Shown here: piece by piece, positions 24,338-35,954 of the stretch
How positions within the stretch are numbered: position 1 is the stretch's first letter
How the letters are laid out: every line of letters begins with the position of its first letter
Translations under genes and position numbers: made by a program
Notes under the pieces: model-generated
Seen by the model: only the letters and a program-made list of their open reading frames with translations
Told to the model about the DNA's origin: nothing
Database searches by the model: none
Assembly (NCBI GenBank): GCA_037043455.1
Contig: JAWPHD010010264.1
Coordinates: forward strand, 31,507 to 95,506
From: Cyrtodaria siliqua
Taxonomy: Eukaryota > Mollusca > Bivalvia > Adapedonta > Hiatellidae
Length of the DNA stretch: 64,000 bases
Reading direction: 5' to 3'

Positions 24338-25875
24338 GGACTGATTATACCTTTTGTCTATTCCGTTGGTACTACACCCAGTTCGAACGCATAAATTATA
24401 ATTGTGAACAGTAAATCCACACAGGTATCATTGCGTAGTATTTCAGCCAGAATAAGATAAACCCCTACAGCCTTACTCAACTTTGCATGATAAATAGAAA
24501 GTCGTGCTAGGAATACTATCTTTTCTGTCATTTGCTAACCCTAATTTCCCTATTTTGGTCTCTTGTATTTTCAGTGCTCTTAAGCTCTTCATCGAGTTTA
24601 TTTTGTTCATCTATTTGAAACTTCCGTTTATATTTCCTATTGCATTTATCAAATGCTTTTCGTGCTATACAAAACTCCGTTCTTAAATTTTCGTTTACTT
24701 GCATTACATGTTTCACACGATAACCATGTTTTTTCACACCAAAATGCCTTATCCCAAAGATGTTGACGTTCAGTATTCCAGTATGGTTTTGATGTTGTTT
24801 TATGGCGTTTAAGTACTGTATTTGACGTTCTTCTGGGCTTCAGTTTCTCGTGTATTTCTTTATTTAGTAAAGTAACAAATTCCAAATATGCCGCCTTAAC
24901 ATCATTTTCTTTCTTCATATGATTTTCTATTCTTATCACTCAATCTAATATCATGGACAATGAGTTTTCACAATTCAAAAACTACACAGGTATGTCACTG
25001 ACCACGTACTGCTTCTTACATATCGGGTTTGGTTCAATTATAACATTATCGTTGTTGTATTTGTTTAACAACTATTTCATTTGCATGTATATAATATAAT
25101 GCTCAGAGGATTTAGAGTGTCCTTGAAGGTTAAGGTCATTTATAATCGAGGACATTGTAAGCACTTTAAAAGATCGATAGTTCTGAAGTTGCTCATGTGG
25201 TCCTTTAAAGTAATCGACAACAGAGCTGCCGTTTATACCGATATTTGTAAAATTGTCTTCACCAAGTCTGCCGTTCACTGTACACATATTTGTATCCACC
25301 AGAAAATCGATCAACAAATGCCCATATGGATTCACCTTTTCATCTAGTATCTGTCTTGGTTGGACACAATCTACACCTTCTATGTAATCACATTCATCAC
25401 CAATCCTCGAGTTAAAATCACCGCATATAATTAAATTTCCATCATTTTGGTATTCGTATTCTTTCAACATCAATTCGGAATAAAACTGTTCAGCGTCATA
25501 TCTTCTGCTCGACCCCTCTGGTTGCAGGTAACAAATGCAAATAGTAAATGTGTGGTCTGTTTCAATATGTTGGAATTTTAACCACATAACATCTTCCATT
25601 AGCGTATCAACAGTGTATGTATATGTTTCAAGTAATGTCTTTTTTATAAAAAAAAATACACCACCTGATCCTCTCTTGGCTTTAGCGTAAACTGACTTTC
25701 TATTTTTTCCAACCCATTTAGATTTATAGTTGCATCATTCTTTAAAAACGTTTCACAGATTCCAAATATATCGAAATCGTAATGTTTAATAATGTCTTGT
25801 TTAATATTAGCATCGCTGTTAGATTTTAGAGACCTTCCTCCGACATTCCATGCTCCAACCGTTGTAACCCCCTAA
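24338..25875 (-). pseudogene. LINE remnant: endonuclease domain, linker and first residues of RT
   Basis: Read from about 25875 down, the minus strand gives an apurinic-type endonuclease in pieces: GAWNVGG near 25850, an IFGICETFL block, LIICGDFNSRIG near 25430 and GSSVVDYF near 25200. The linker that precedes reverse transcriptase in LINEs follows (24528-24939, KPYWNTE and many basic residues). It has frameshifts and at least one stop. The last recognisable residues, FELGVVPTE then a stop then TKGIISP (24341-24400), match the start of a LINE RT domain. The frame then runs into the (CA)n at the edge of duplication copy 2. LINE copies usually lose their 5' end; losing the 3' side here points to a secondary break. 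This family differs from the LINE at 31460-35747. The element is dead. Confidence 0.75.
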
Positions 25876-26220
25876 CGATGGTTTACTGATTTTCGCACAA
25901 TTCTGCCATCACCAGACACAAACTAGTTTTCAGCCCCACCTATTTCTTTAAGGACGTTTTACTCGAGATTTGTTCCAACAACCCCAAAATACATATATAT
26001 GAAAATCGCTTACCACAAGTTGCTGAAATAAGCTGGTCCAGAGTTATATTCTGAGATATTTTAATAAAAGTTGATTTGTTATTACATTTACACCCAAATC
26101 AACGAATAAACACGAAATCAACAAAATATGATTTTCTTTTAGAAAATCATATAATTTGATTCTCCGAGCTTGAATAAAAAGGTGGTGAATCATACTCAAA
26201 CACATTACTAAAACAATAAA
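25876..26220. other. Spacer between LINE remnant and virus-like gene cluster
   Basis: AT-rich spacer with no coding frame. It separates the upstream end of the endonuclease remnant from the stop codon of the next minus-strand gene. No terminal inverted repeat matching the far side of the cluster (about 37010-37260) was seen by eye. Confidence 0.4.
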
Positions 26221-26804
26221 TCACACACTTTTTAGACGTTTTTGTAAGGTTGCCATTGCTTCCTTTCTTCCCTGCTCCACTAGTTCTTTTTTTTTAACTT
26301 TATTAATTTCAAGTTTCTTTTGTTTGGTGTCCTGTTTCAAACTATAATATTTATCCAACTCATCCAAAATCAACTTAAACTCTTGCTCAGATATCTGTGC
26401 ATCACTCAATGCTTTTGATATCAATTTTTTTATACTATTTATCTTAGACTCTGCCAAAGTTTTTATTTCATAATGTTTTTGAGCTTTTGAATTAAGCTTG
26501 CGTCTGATAAAATTAATACAAACACCTGTAGTCCCACATACTATTGCTGCTATTTTCAAAGGTAACACAACTGGAACAATAAATCCAATTCCAGCCATAA
26601 TAACACTTGCAGATATTAAGGTAGTGTCAATTCCATCTGTGATATTAATACCACGTTTATATTTTTTATAAAGGGACTTGCGTATATCTCGCTCTGTAAT
26701 TAACTTCTGTTCAATCTCTGATTTTTTTTGTAATCTATAATTCTGTCCGTCTTCTACTGGCAACTCAGGATATAAACTTGGTGCTGTCGATTGCTTAATT
26801 TTTG
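26221..26804 (-). pseudogene. Virus-like cluster gene C: membrane/coiled-coil protein
   Basis: An uninterrupted frame from about 26763 to 26221 gives 180 residues, and the frame is open further upstream to near 26804. No ATG is visible at the front, so the start is unknown or lost. Residues 1-40 are charged (VEDGQNYRLQKK). Residues 45-85 hold two hydrophobic segments (SASVIMAGIGFIVPVVLPL and IAAIVCGTTGVCINFI). The remainder is a long charged helix ending in repeated lysines, likely coiled coil. I recognise the layout as a recurrent hypothetical protein seen in invertebrate genomes next to similar genes (memory, unverified). It may be a membrane or virion protein of the element. It is the best-preserved member of the cluster. 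Confidence 0.6.
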
Positions 26805-27305
26805 TTAATAAGAAAAAAAAATTAATTCAATTAATAATGACGCCACCGTATTTACAGCGTTAGCGTTGGCAACCTTGCATACAAAGTTAATGACAGAACC
26901 AGCACTAATATCTAAAGGTCTATCAAAGTTATCGTGTTTGCGTGGGGTGGTGTTAAGCGTTATACCATAATTTGGTTTTTCAACACCATTGACAGAGACC
27001 ACTACAGACACGTCACCAATTATTCGTTAACTTGCTAAACCTATTCACATAATACGCCCACGGCGTGTCATTACATACCCCACATTCGTTTCACCTCCAC
27101 CATTACCAAACGAGAGTACTCTATTTAATACAAGTGGACCCTTAGCCTCCGCAAATATTGTAATAATCCCATATTTAAGATTATCAACTTTATCTCTTAG
27201 CTGGTTGAAATGGTTAACAAAAGGCACAACTCGCCTATGTAAATGATTGGTTAAAGTCTCTAATTCTTTTGTTTTTTCAGGTTTTGTTGCTCCAAATATA
27301 CTCAT
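26805..27305 (-). pseudogene. Virus-like cluster gene B: small beta-rich protein with two nonsense codons
   Basis: ATG at 27305 opens a frame that continues to TAA at 26805 (about 166 codons), broken by an in-frame TGA at 27045-27047 and TAA at 27027-27029. Sequence on both sides of the stops is in the same frame and protein-like (ATKPEKTKELETL at the front, GITLNTTPRKHDNFDRPLDI later), so this is one gene with two nonsense changes and not two genes. The N-terminal third is charged and helical, followed by a glycine-rich turn (SFGNGGGETNVGY) and probable beta strands. The start lies 22 bp after the stop of the gene upstream, as in a compact operon-like array. Function unknown; a structural role is a guess. 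Confidence 0.6.
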
Positions 27306-27327
27306 TGTTGTTTTTTAAACTTAAATT

Positions 27328-27972
27328 TTAAATAAATTCTAAAACACAACTCATAGGCAAACCGTGATTATCTATCTTGTTGCCATGCTCATCTCTGACT
27401 TCTATTTTAATTCAGAAATTGTACCATTTGAAAGACAGCGATATTCAGGATAAAAACGTGCATATACAATATCTCCAAACTGCTTATTTATCACAGACAT
27501 AACCCCTATAATAGTGCTTGGCACACCATTAAGTAATTACTATTCGTATTAACTTGTTCCAGATGAACATATAGCTGTTTATAAGGAGCTAAATCAATTG
27601 ATTGTTTTCCAATATGAGTACATTTCAACCATTTTTTGTCCTCCTTGAATCTCAACATTTCTGAAAGACCGCTTGATAATCGTGTCTCTGTTGGCGTTTC
27701 TAAAGATGCTATACCATTCTGCGCGTCAACGGCTAGGGTAATATTCAATCCTTCAAATATATCTATCAACTCTTTAAAGTTATAGTATCCATCTGGTATA
27801 TGATACGTATGGTCTGGTGTTTTCCTCTTTGTGACTCTTTGTGACTCTTTGTGACTTCGTGATTAATATTATACCAGCCGATGGTGTATATAAAACTCAT
27901 AGCTCCATCTCTACTATCGATATACTGTTGTAAATTAATAGAGTTGTCTATGTTTAAAATTGTATGAAACAT
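27328..27972 (-). pseudogene. Virus-like cluster gene A: possible minor capsid-like protein
   Basis: ATG at 27972 begins a frame that, with shifts near 27850, 27530 and 27415, continues to a TAA at 27328-27330. Near the first shift a 10-bp motif (CTTTGTGACT) is tandemly repeated three times (about 27826-27855) and has expanded the gene. Recognisable blocks in order are a strand-rich N-terminus (FHTILNIDNSINLQQYI), LIDIFEGLNITLAV, ETRLSSGLSEMLRF, LYVHLEQVN and a C-terminal end with DEHGNKIDNHGLP. That order, and the closing D-x-x-G-x-x-I/L-D pattern, resembles minor (penton-like) capsid proteins of Polinton/adintovirus-type elements. This is an inference from pattern only. It is divergent from the gene at 28007, 34 bp away. 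Confidence 0.5.
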
Positions 27973-28006
27973 TTCTTTTTAATATATGTAAAAAAAAAAA
28001 AAAAAA
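27973..28006. promoter_or_regulatory. Short divergent intergenic region
   Basis: Only 34 bp separate two divergent start codons. The interval is almost purely A/T with an 18-base A run next to the plus-strand ATG. In the intact element this must have held both promoters, as in compact viral genomes. No specific box can be named. Confidence 0.35.
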
Positions 28007-29096
28007 ATGATTTCTAAAGAATTCAAATATAGCTCAGATGCTCATTACAATTCAAGTACTTTCGGCAGGAAAGTGATAGATATTATAAATCAAAACCTAG
28101 TTATTACATCAGACGGTAAGGGCTTTAAAGCATCATTTTCCAAGGTCTTTGAAAAATACAAACTCCCATACGTCAAATCAGATGCTATAGTCCAAAGCTG
28201 GGGAACAGATTGGATGTCATTTTGGCAGAACCAGTTGAATTTTGCTATTTGGTGCGCGACAACTGGGTGTGGCATTGATTTCAACAATCATCTGAAAGCT
28301 GATGCCCTTGTTGGTTCGTTATTTCGATTTCCTGTCTATTACCAAGTTAGAAGTATATTATTTGAGATGAGTGTAGCAAAGCCGCAAGACTCAAATTGGA
28401 ATGCGTTTAATAACACATATAACCGAAACGCATATGAGAGAATATGTAAGGAGTTCAATGTCGACTTAAATTCGGAGGAGACAGAAAAGAAGCAACAATG
28501 ATGGTTTGGGAACTATTTATGACTACGGTACAAACGTGGGATACAGATCATTAAGACCCGCAACCTTTGTGTATGATGAAAATAAGATGAGCTTCACGGA
28601 CTATAAAAGTGACACACAATACCACATTGATTACATTGCACAAGGATCTTAAGCAGACAACAGCTGGTCTACTTTTATGCTAGATGATTCTGTGATATTT
28701 ACAAGGGCAGGAGTAGAACGCATCAATGACAGCATAAGAACATACTGCTGGGCAATCCTTGGCTCACTATCACAAACAAGAACAGATATACTTTGAACTG
28801 GACCGGCATTCGATGCCCAGAAACAATTTCTGACAAATGTAGAGGACGCAATAAACAGCCCTATTGACTTGCGCAGTCAAATTTCAAGATATGAAAACAC
28901 TCTAAAATACGCAAGAAGTAAAGTAGATTTTGTCTATGGAAGTGGATTGTACATGTCTCCGAGTGACATGGAGTTGAAAATCGGAACAATACAAGACTAC
29001 TATAATGAAATTGTAATAGCAACTGATGCGCAAGCATTACGATTGAATAAAGGTGTGAATGTAAAAACAGTACCACCAAAACCGGTTCACTGTTGA
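28007..29096 (+). pseudogene. Virus-like cluster gene E: unrecognised ~360-residue protein, broken
   Basis: ATG at 28007 opens 164 codons to a TGA at 28499. The protein continues in the next frame from 28497 to 29096, interrupted by in-frame TAA (28650-28652) and TGA (28794-28796). The frame change plus two nonsense codons make it a pseudogene. The first part has IVQSWGTDWMSFWQ and WCATTGCGIDF, aromatic-rich blocks suggesting a compact fold. The later part has GVERINDSIRTYCWAILG and GLYMSPSDMELKIGTI. No catalytic motif is visible. It is the largest gene left in the cluster, so a major structural protein is possible, but that is inference. I recall related hypothetical proteins in cnidarian assemblies (unverified). 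Confidence 0.6.
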
Positions 29097-29398
29097 GCGC
29101 GTGGTCAGCAGATGGAAACGTTCTCGTTAAAGACCATTCGCTCAAAGTACACCGCATAGTGTCTGATGCAAGTTTGTTGCCATTTTGTGGATAGTAACTT
29201 TGCGGAACACTATACTTTTCATTCGACCGATTATATTATTTACCTGGATATATATAGAGTATGAGCAATACTACGTTATCGACTACTATAGTGTTTGATA
29301 TATAATCCATTATTCGTGTGCCGCTCATTCATCGAGTGATGTTGACATAACTCGTTTAGTATACGGATTTCTCTCATATTTATGTTTTGATCTATCAC

Positions 29399-29776
29399 GT
29401 GTACGCTTATAAATTATCACGCAACAGGATAGATGAAAACATACTTGATAAACATGTATCTTGTGTCTTTAAACAGGGATGTGCCAAGTACGTTTATTTC
29501 GGATGTTTCAGTCATGAAGATGACGTGTACCCTTATAAATTATTACACAATAGGATAGATGAACACATACTTGATAAACATGTATCTTATGTCTTTAAAT
29601 ATGGATGTGCCAAGTACGTTTATTTCGGATGTTTCAGTCATGAAGATGACGTGTACCCTTATAAATTATTACACAACAGGATAGATGAACACATACTTGA
29701 TAAACATGTATCTTATGTCTTTAAACAGGGATGTGCCAAGTACGTTTATTTCTGATGTTTTAGTCATGAAGATGAC
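29399..29776 (+). repeat. 126-bp tandem repeat, three units, open in one frame
   Basis: Units begin with GTGTAC(G/C)CTTATAAATTA at 29399, 29525 and 29651. The period is 42 codons, so one frame stays open for 122 codons (29387-29755) and encodes repeats with KHVSYVFKYGCAKYVYFGC. Unit 3 ends in a TGA produced by a single base difference. It could be a relic repeat gene of the element, but period and openness alone do not prove coding. Confidence 0.7.
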
Positions 29777-31459
29777 TTAGTTATTGTTGCGAATGATAAT
29801 GATAATTATGATAAATGACATCAAAGCCAATTATCACGACTAATGCCGTCGATGCTGATAAACTATGATTAGCTATATTATCTATTCAATTGATACTGGA
29901 GATTAATGACTAATATCATGACAATAAGATGAAGATAAGTCACCTGATGCTTAGCCATGGTTAACATGTTGATACGATAATTAAATAAGATTATTACGAT
30001 AATTGAATAAGTCGTCTAGCATTGACCGTGTGATATGTGGACGCATTACATTATGCATGTTTGAACTATTATTTGTATGCACTATTAGTTTATGTTTTAC
30101 ACAACTTATTATAGTACCGCAACTACCACGATGTTTGAGCTGATGATTCTCACTAATTACTGTCGTTGATTTGTCATAATGATGTCGACTACTTATTAAT
30201 GTGGTGATGATAAACAAAACAACAGTGATGATGTTGATATAATTATTATGTGTATAATTAGTTATATACGAGTAGCGTAGATTAGAAAGTGTTTTCCACT
30301 TATGGTGATTTTGATTTGTCATACAAATAACTATTATGTATATTTGATGATGATATTGGTAACAACACTGATGTGAGTGATACAATACGTTAAAGACGAG
30401 TAGTTATAAATAAACTAGACTGTCATAATGATGATGTAATACTAACACTTTCATTAGAGACGCTCATGAGGCTTATTATGGGGATACGACAGATATGATG
30501 TGCAAAATGTTCAAAAGACAAATTAATGTGTATGTGATATGATGAGATGACTTATCATTAGCAATAACTTTTATGATTAGAGTTAAGAAGTTGGCTACGA
30601 TAGAACGATGTTGTTGTTGATGATGATGATGATGGTAAAACATATTGACTAGTTATTGTAGATCAGTCGTAATGTGGATCCACTATTTTAACATTCACTA
30701 GGGGTGCTGATGATTTATTATGTCCATCCGACTTGTATGAAAAGTTACATTATTGTCGATATCAAATATACAGTTACTTATGTTGATTAGATGTTGTATG
30801 AAAAGTTATATTATTGTCGATTTCAAACATACAGAGAATCAGGCTATGTTGAACAGTTACTTATGTTGATTAGATGTTGTATGAAAAGTTATATTATTGT
30901 CGATATCAAACATATAGAGAATCAGGCTATGCTGAACAGTTACTTATGTTGATTAGAAGACATACTTGTTATCACACCTGAGCATAGTAATTACTATGAT
31001 TAGAGGTTATGAAGATGGCGACAATGCCTTGTAGTTTTTGATGGTGTTAACGATGTTGGTGTGACGATGTTGGTCATGTTGGTCATGTTGCTCAGATATG
31101 ATACTGATTATTACTTGCGGCCTTGTTAACGGCATTGAAGGTGTCATTAAGCATGAAGTTAATATGTTTTCGTGTAGAAGAAATTGTTATGGCGTTGTAT
31201 ATTACCATGCTAGCTATCTGTGAATAGTAATTATTATGATTAGAGGTTATGAAGATGGCGACAATGCCTTGTAGTTTTTGATGGTGTTAACGATGTTGGT
31301 GTGACGATGTTGGTCATGTTGTTCAGATATGATACTGATTATTACTTGTGGCCTTGTTAAGGGCATTGAAGGTGTCATTAAGCATGAAGTTAATATGTTT
31401 TCGTGTAAAAGAAATTGTTATGGCGTTGTATATTACCATGCTAGCTATCTCAATCGTCT
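29777..31459. repeat. AT-rich relic with direct duplications
   Basis: This stretch lies between gene E and the LINE. It contains GAT/ATG-rich simple sequence, two units of about 83 bp at 30785-30960 (TAGATGTTGTATGAAAAG), and a 240-bp direct duplication (marker GATTAGAGGTTATGAAGATG at 30998 and 31238, ending near 31450). Some units contain repeated GATGTTGGTCATG. No gene is supported; the 134-codon minus-strand frame at 29981-30385 is low complexity. Confidence 0.6.
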
Positions 31460-31645
31460 TCTTTGTTAATGTTTACGTGTAAATTTATATTATCCTGTAT
31501 GCACCATTCCTAAGCTACTCCAAACTACCTCCTGTTTTTCTTTCCCTTTTACATCCGCTATGTTCTCTCATTTCTACTTTTTTTTCACTAGCACGTTCGC
31601 TCTTCCTCTTTTTATTCGCATGGAAGATATGTCCTTGGTTTATGT

Positions 31646-34600
31646 ATGCTCTTTCGAGCAGTGCCTCGAGAATGTTCGATGTCCTTTTTACGCGTACACT
31701 CTGTATATCGACATGCTGACGACAGTCTTGTTCCTGTTTCTATTATTGACAATTACATGAACCGTTCTAGAGACAATGCTGTCGTCGTTGTGTCGACCTA
31801 CAGATTAAATCAAAGTATGTTTTGTGTTAGCTTGCACCTCCTTCTTCTCCTCCAAATATATGTTTCCCCTCTGTGCTTGCAATCAATTTTATTCAACATG
31901 TATACAACTGAAAAATTGCATCGCTTGATAAAACGACCATACACACGCCTAATCACAGGTAAAAATTATCTGGAAAATAATTATTTTGCAAAATGCACCA
32001 TGTTTGCTTTTTATATCATAACGTTAATAACTTGGATATTAACAATTCTTCAAATGGCAGGCGACGTTCATCCAAATCCTGGCCCGATTCCTGGCCCAGA
32101 TAGCGCCAACACTTCATCTAGCTCAAACTATACCCACGACAGTACGTCACTTTTTTTATCCGATTCCCTAAACTTATCACACAATCTGTCGGTTATACAT
32201 TACAATGTACAAAGCATTTTAGCTAAGATGGATATTTTAAAAACGGAGCTTTACCAATTTGATATATTAACTTTTTCCGAAATCTGGTTAAATGATTCGG
32301 TTGATACTAATGACCTCACTTTTCCGTCTTTCCACACACCTGAACGTAAGGACCGTCTCAGTGATAGTCATGGCGGTGTTATGGTATACATAAAAAACTC
32401 TCTTCATCATGTCCGTAGAAAAGACCTCGAACTCAACCACCTTGAATGTATTTGGATAGAGCTTTGTCTGAACAAAAAACGATTATTGTTAGGTACATTC
32501 TATAGACCACCTAATTCCGACGCTTTATACAATAGTAGTATATAAGACTCAATCAACCTGGCAGTTGATACAGGCATTAAGGATATTATAATTGTGGGTG
32601 ACTTCAACTACAATATGCTTTCTCAACAAACCGCACGAAAAGTTAACTCACTATGTCAACAATTTGGCCTTGAACAGGCAATTAAGGACGCAACTCATTT
32701 TACCGAGACCTCGGCTTCTCTTATTGATCTCCTTCTTGTTTCCGAAACAAATAGTCTAATTACTAGTGGAGTTGCCGTGCCTTTTCTAGACCAGGACATA
32801 AGATATCATTGTCCAATCTACGGCATTTTTAAGTTCAAAAAGCCACAGGCAAAATCATTTACACGGCGGATTTGGTTATATGAACAAGGCGATTATAATC
32901 GCATGAGAGATCATGCTACAATGACTAACTGGAACGACTTAATCCACGATGATATCAATATATATGCACTTAATATAATACACAGGATTTCTGACTTGAG
33001 TAACCAGTTCATTCCTAATAAGACCGTCCGAATAAGGCATTGCGAGCCTTCGTGGATAAATAATAACATCAAACGCCAAATCAGGGCTAGAAAACGTGCC
33101 TATAAAAAAGCTAAACAAACCAAATCTGAATACCATTGGAACAAATTTAAATTGTTACGTAATAAAGTTATTTCAGAAATTCGTACCTCCAAGCAACTAT
33201 GCTTTGATAATATTGCAAAAAAATTAACAACTATAAATACTTCATCCAAGGATTGGTGGAAAACTCTCAAATCACTTATAAAACCTAACGAAATATCATC
33301 ATTACCTCCCCTCAACAATAACGGTTCCATAATTACAGATGATTATGGAAAGGCAAATATCTTGAATGATTTCTTTCAAAATCAAACTTTATTGAACGAC
33401 AACAATACCGATCCTCCCAACTTCGAACAAGTCATTACACATTTTACACTCGATACACTTACGCTGCTAGCTGATGAGGTTCGTCAGGTCCTACTATCAC
33501 TACCTTCCGGGAAAGCAACTGGCCCAGACGAAATAAACAATCGGGTTTTGAGGGAACTTGCTAATGAGCTCTCTGTCCCACTATGTGATCTCTTTAAATA
33601 AATCAATTGTCTTAGGCATTTTCCCAGATACTTGGAAAGAGTCCTTTGTATGTGCAGTGTTTAAAGCAGGTGATCCATCACAAGTAAATAATTATAGGCC
33701 TATTTCGCTTTTGAGTGTCATTGATAAAGTTTTTGAAAGACTACTTTTCAAGCATATTTTCAATTTCTTAAGAGATGTTAACTTTCTTTCTGCTTTTCAA
33801 TCAGGATTTATGCCTGGCGATTCTACTATTAACCAACTCACATACTTGTACAACTCTTTTTGTCAGGCAATTGACGCCGGAAAGGAAGTTCGGGTAGTAT
33901 TCTTTGATATAAGTAAAGCATTTGATCGTGTTTGGCACAAAGGTCTCTTGTTTAAACTCAGGACTGCTGGTATTTCTGGTCATATTATTCAACTTATTGC
34001 TGACTATCTTAGTAACAGACGACAACGTGTGGTTATTCCTGGACAAAAATCTAAATCGAACAAAATGAAAGCCGGTGTACCACAGGGTTCTATTTTGGGC
34101 CCCCTTCTCTTCCTTGTATATATTAATGGCATTGTTTCAAATATTAATTCAAACATTCGTTTATTTGCTGACGATACTAGTTTGTACCTTATTATTGACA
34201 AGGATAGTGACGTCATAAATACTGCGAATATAATTAATCAGGACATCCAAAAAATAGTTGAATGGGCGGAGAAATGGCTAGTTACTTTCAACCCTTCTAA
34301 AACTAAATCCATGTTAATATCTCGCAAAAGAAACCCACCTTATCACCCACCCCTTGTAATGTCAAATGAACAAATATCTGAAGTATTCTCCCACAAACAC
34401 CTTGGTATCAATCTCTCGAATGACTGTTCCTGGCATTCACACATCGAATATGTAAAAGATAAGGCATGGAAACGTATTAATATCATGCGTAAACTCAAAT
34501 TTCAGCTTGATCGGAAATCTTTAGAAGTTATTTACACTTCTTTCATCAGACCTCTATTAGAATATGGTGACGTCATCTGGGACAATTGTACCAATTATGA

Positions 34601-35324
34601 AAAACAAGACCTTGATAAAATCCAGAACGAAGCTGCACGTATAGTCATAGGGGCAACAAAATTGGTATCTATCCACGACCTTTACACAGATATTGGTTGG
34701 GAAACACTTGAGACTCGAAGAAGTAAACACAAACTTATACATTTATATAAAATGGTCAATAGTGCAACTCCTCCTTATCTTACATCCCTAGTACCCCCTA
34801 TGGTCAGTGCAGCATCAAATTATAGGTTAAGAAATTCAGATGACTTCCAAGTACCATTCTCTCGTACACATTTATATTTAACTTCTTTCCTACCTTCTGC
34901 TATTCGGGAATGGAACAATCTCCCTGTTGACGTACGTAACTCCAGCTCTATTATTACCTTTAAGCAACACCTCAATCGTGACAAAATTCAAATTCCTAAA
35001 TATTATTGCACGGGAAATAGAAGAGCACAGATACTCCATGCACGCTTACGAACAAATTGTAGTTCTTTGAACGAACACTTATTCAATAATAGCATCGTCG
35101 AATCTCCCCTTTGTAGATGTGGAGGGGTTGAGAGTACTAACCATTTTTTCTTGGAATGCCCATTATACGATAATTCACGTGTGACCCTATTACAGGAACT
35201 GAATCTACTGTGCCCTGTTACCTTAAATAATGTACTATTTGGCGACTTAAGTCTTTCATACGATGTGAATTCAAATATATTTAAATCGGTCCAGAAATAC
35301 ATATTGACTAGTAAACGATTTTAG
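31646..35324 (+). pseudogene. LINE polyprotein: 2A-like motif, APE endonuclease, reverse transcriptase, zinc knuckle
   Basis: The protein copies element RNA into DNA at a nicked target. Order: a hydrophobic leader (IITLITWILTILQ, about 31995-32050), a 2A-like GDVHPNPGP (32060-32086), then endonuclease blocks (VIHYNVQSI, TFSEIWL, GDFNYN near 32597, YHCPIYG near 32805). A basic linker (IRARKRAYKKAK) follows, then RT with NYRPISLLS, FFDISKAFDRVWH, GVPQGSILGPLLF and the catalytic FADD at 34164-34175. The C-terminal C-x-C-x7-H-x4-C (CRCGGVESTNHFFLEC) is usual for CR1/L2/Jockey relatives. Two lesions: an in-frame TAA at 32543-32545 inside the endonuclease, and a one-base insertion near 33595-33600 that shifts the frame just before RT. 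Whether the element had a separate ORF1 cannot be seen. Recently active family, dead copy. Confidence 0.88.
32060..32086 (+). other. 2A-like translational recoding motif
   Basis: GDVHPNPGP matches the core D-x-x-x-NPGP of 2A peptides, at which ribosomes skip a peptide bond before the last proline. 2A-like sequences are known near the N-terminus of APE-type LINEs of molluscs and echinoderms. The preceding hydrophobic stretch fits the known arrangement, where the upstream product may act as a signal-like segment. Activity is inferred. Confidence 0.7.
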
Positions 35325-35747
35325 GGGAGATGCAGGCAAGACGAACTTGTTTCATTGGTGTGCTCCAAAACGCCTAAACCCTAGCGGCTATGTCTTCTGT
35401 GCGAATCCCTTCCTTTATTTTTTTTTTATAGGTTTTTCCTTGCTACCTTTTTCCACTTTTCTTAATTCATACCCATATTATTTTCGTTATTTTCGTTTCT
35501 GCATTCTCTAATGTAAATCGATTATTTTCTTATTCCTTAAATTGTTGCTACATTTTTTTCTCCTTTTAGTATTATCATTATTTCTATCGATTGATACAAG
35601 CATATTTATATTTCAAATTTACCGCTATCTTATCCTTACCATATTCAACCAGTGGATAAGAACTCTATAAGATTTTATCTTTCGTTCTGATCCTTTTGTT
35701 TTTGTGTACAAATTTTGTGTATTGTTGTAACTATTTGGAAATAAAAT

Positions 35748-35946
35748 ATGTTTAAACCAAAACCTGTTGAAGGCATCACAATGTCGCATCCTGACTTTGA
35801 TAAATCATTGATACATAAAACTGTGGAGCATCCAAACCCACCAGAGGTGAAAAAATAGCGATTGAACATGAAGATAACAAAACAACTATAACTGTTGGCA
35901 CTATCGTTGTAGGTCTTGCTGCATTACTCATTTACGAGATTTACTG
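35748..35946 (+). pseudogene. Virus-like cluster gene G: small single-pass membrane protein remnant
   Basis: A plus-strand frame from 35748 reads KPKPVEGITMSHPDF and PEVKK, then stops in a homopolymer (AAAAAATAG near 35853). In the next frame it continues as EHEDNKTTITVGTIVVGLAA and ends at TGA 35944-35946. The C-terminus is a clear hydrophobic membrane segment. Its front may be missing because the LINE ends directly upstream. The stop lies 8 bp from the stop of the convergent minus-strand gene, the tight packing expected of a viral or virus-like genome. The break may be a real mutation or a homopolymer read error. Confidence 0.5.
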
Positions 35947-35954
35947 AACCACTC

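Larger units (their letters stand above)
31460..35747 (+). mobile_element. CR1/L2-type LINE, nearly full length
   Basis: A non-LTR retrotransposon with a pyrimidine-rich leader (from about 31460), one long protein region (31646-35324), a 3' untranslated part of about 420 bp and a terminal AATAAA-like end near 35735-35747. Both outer edges are estimates: the left follows the 240-bp duplication and the right is set where the frame of the interrupted gene (35748) begins. The insertion sits inside the virus-like cluster. High integrity (one stop, one frameshift) compared with the cluster around it shows it arrived later. Confidence 0.8.

Noticed and set aside
29981..30385. 134-codon minus-strand frame
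   Set aside because: Low-complexity composition rich in H, Y, I and N, no motif, in AT-rich relic DNA.
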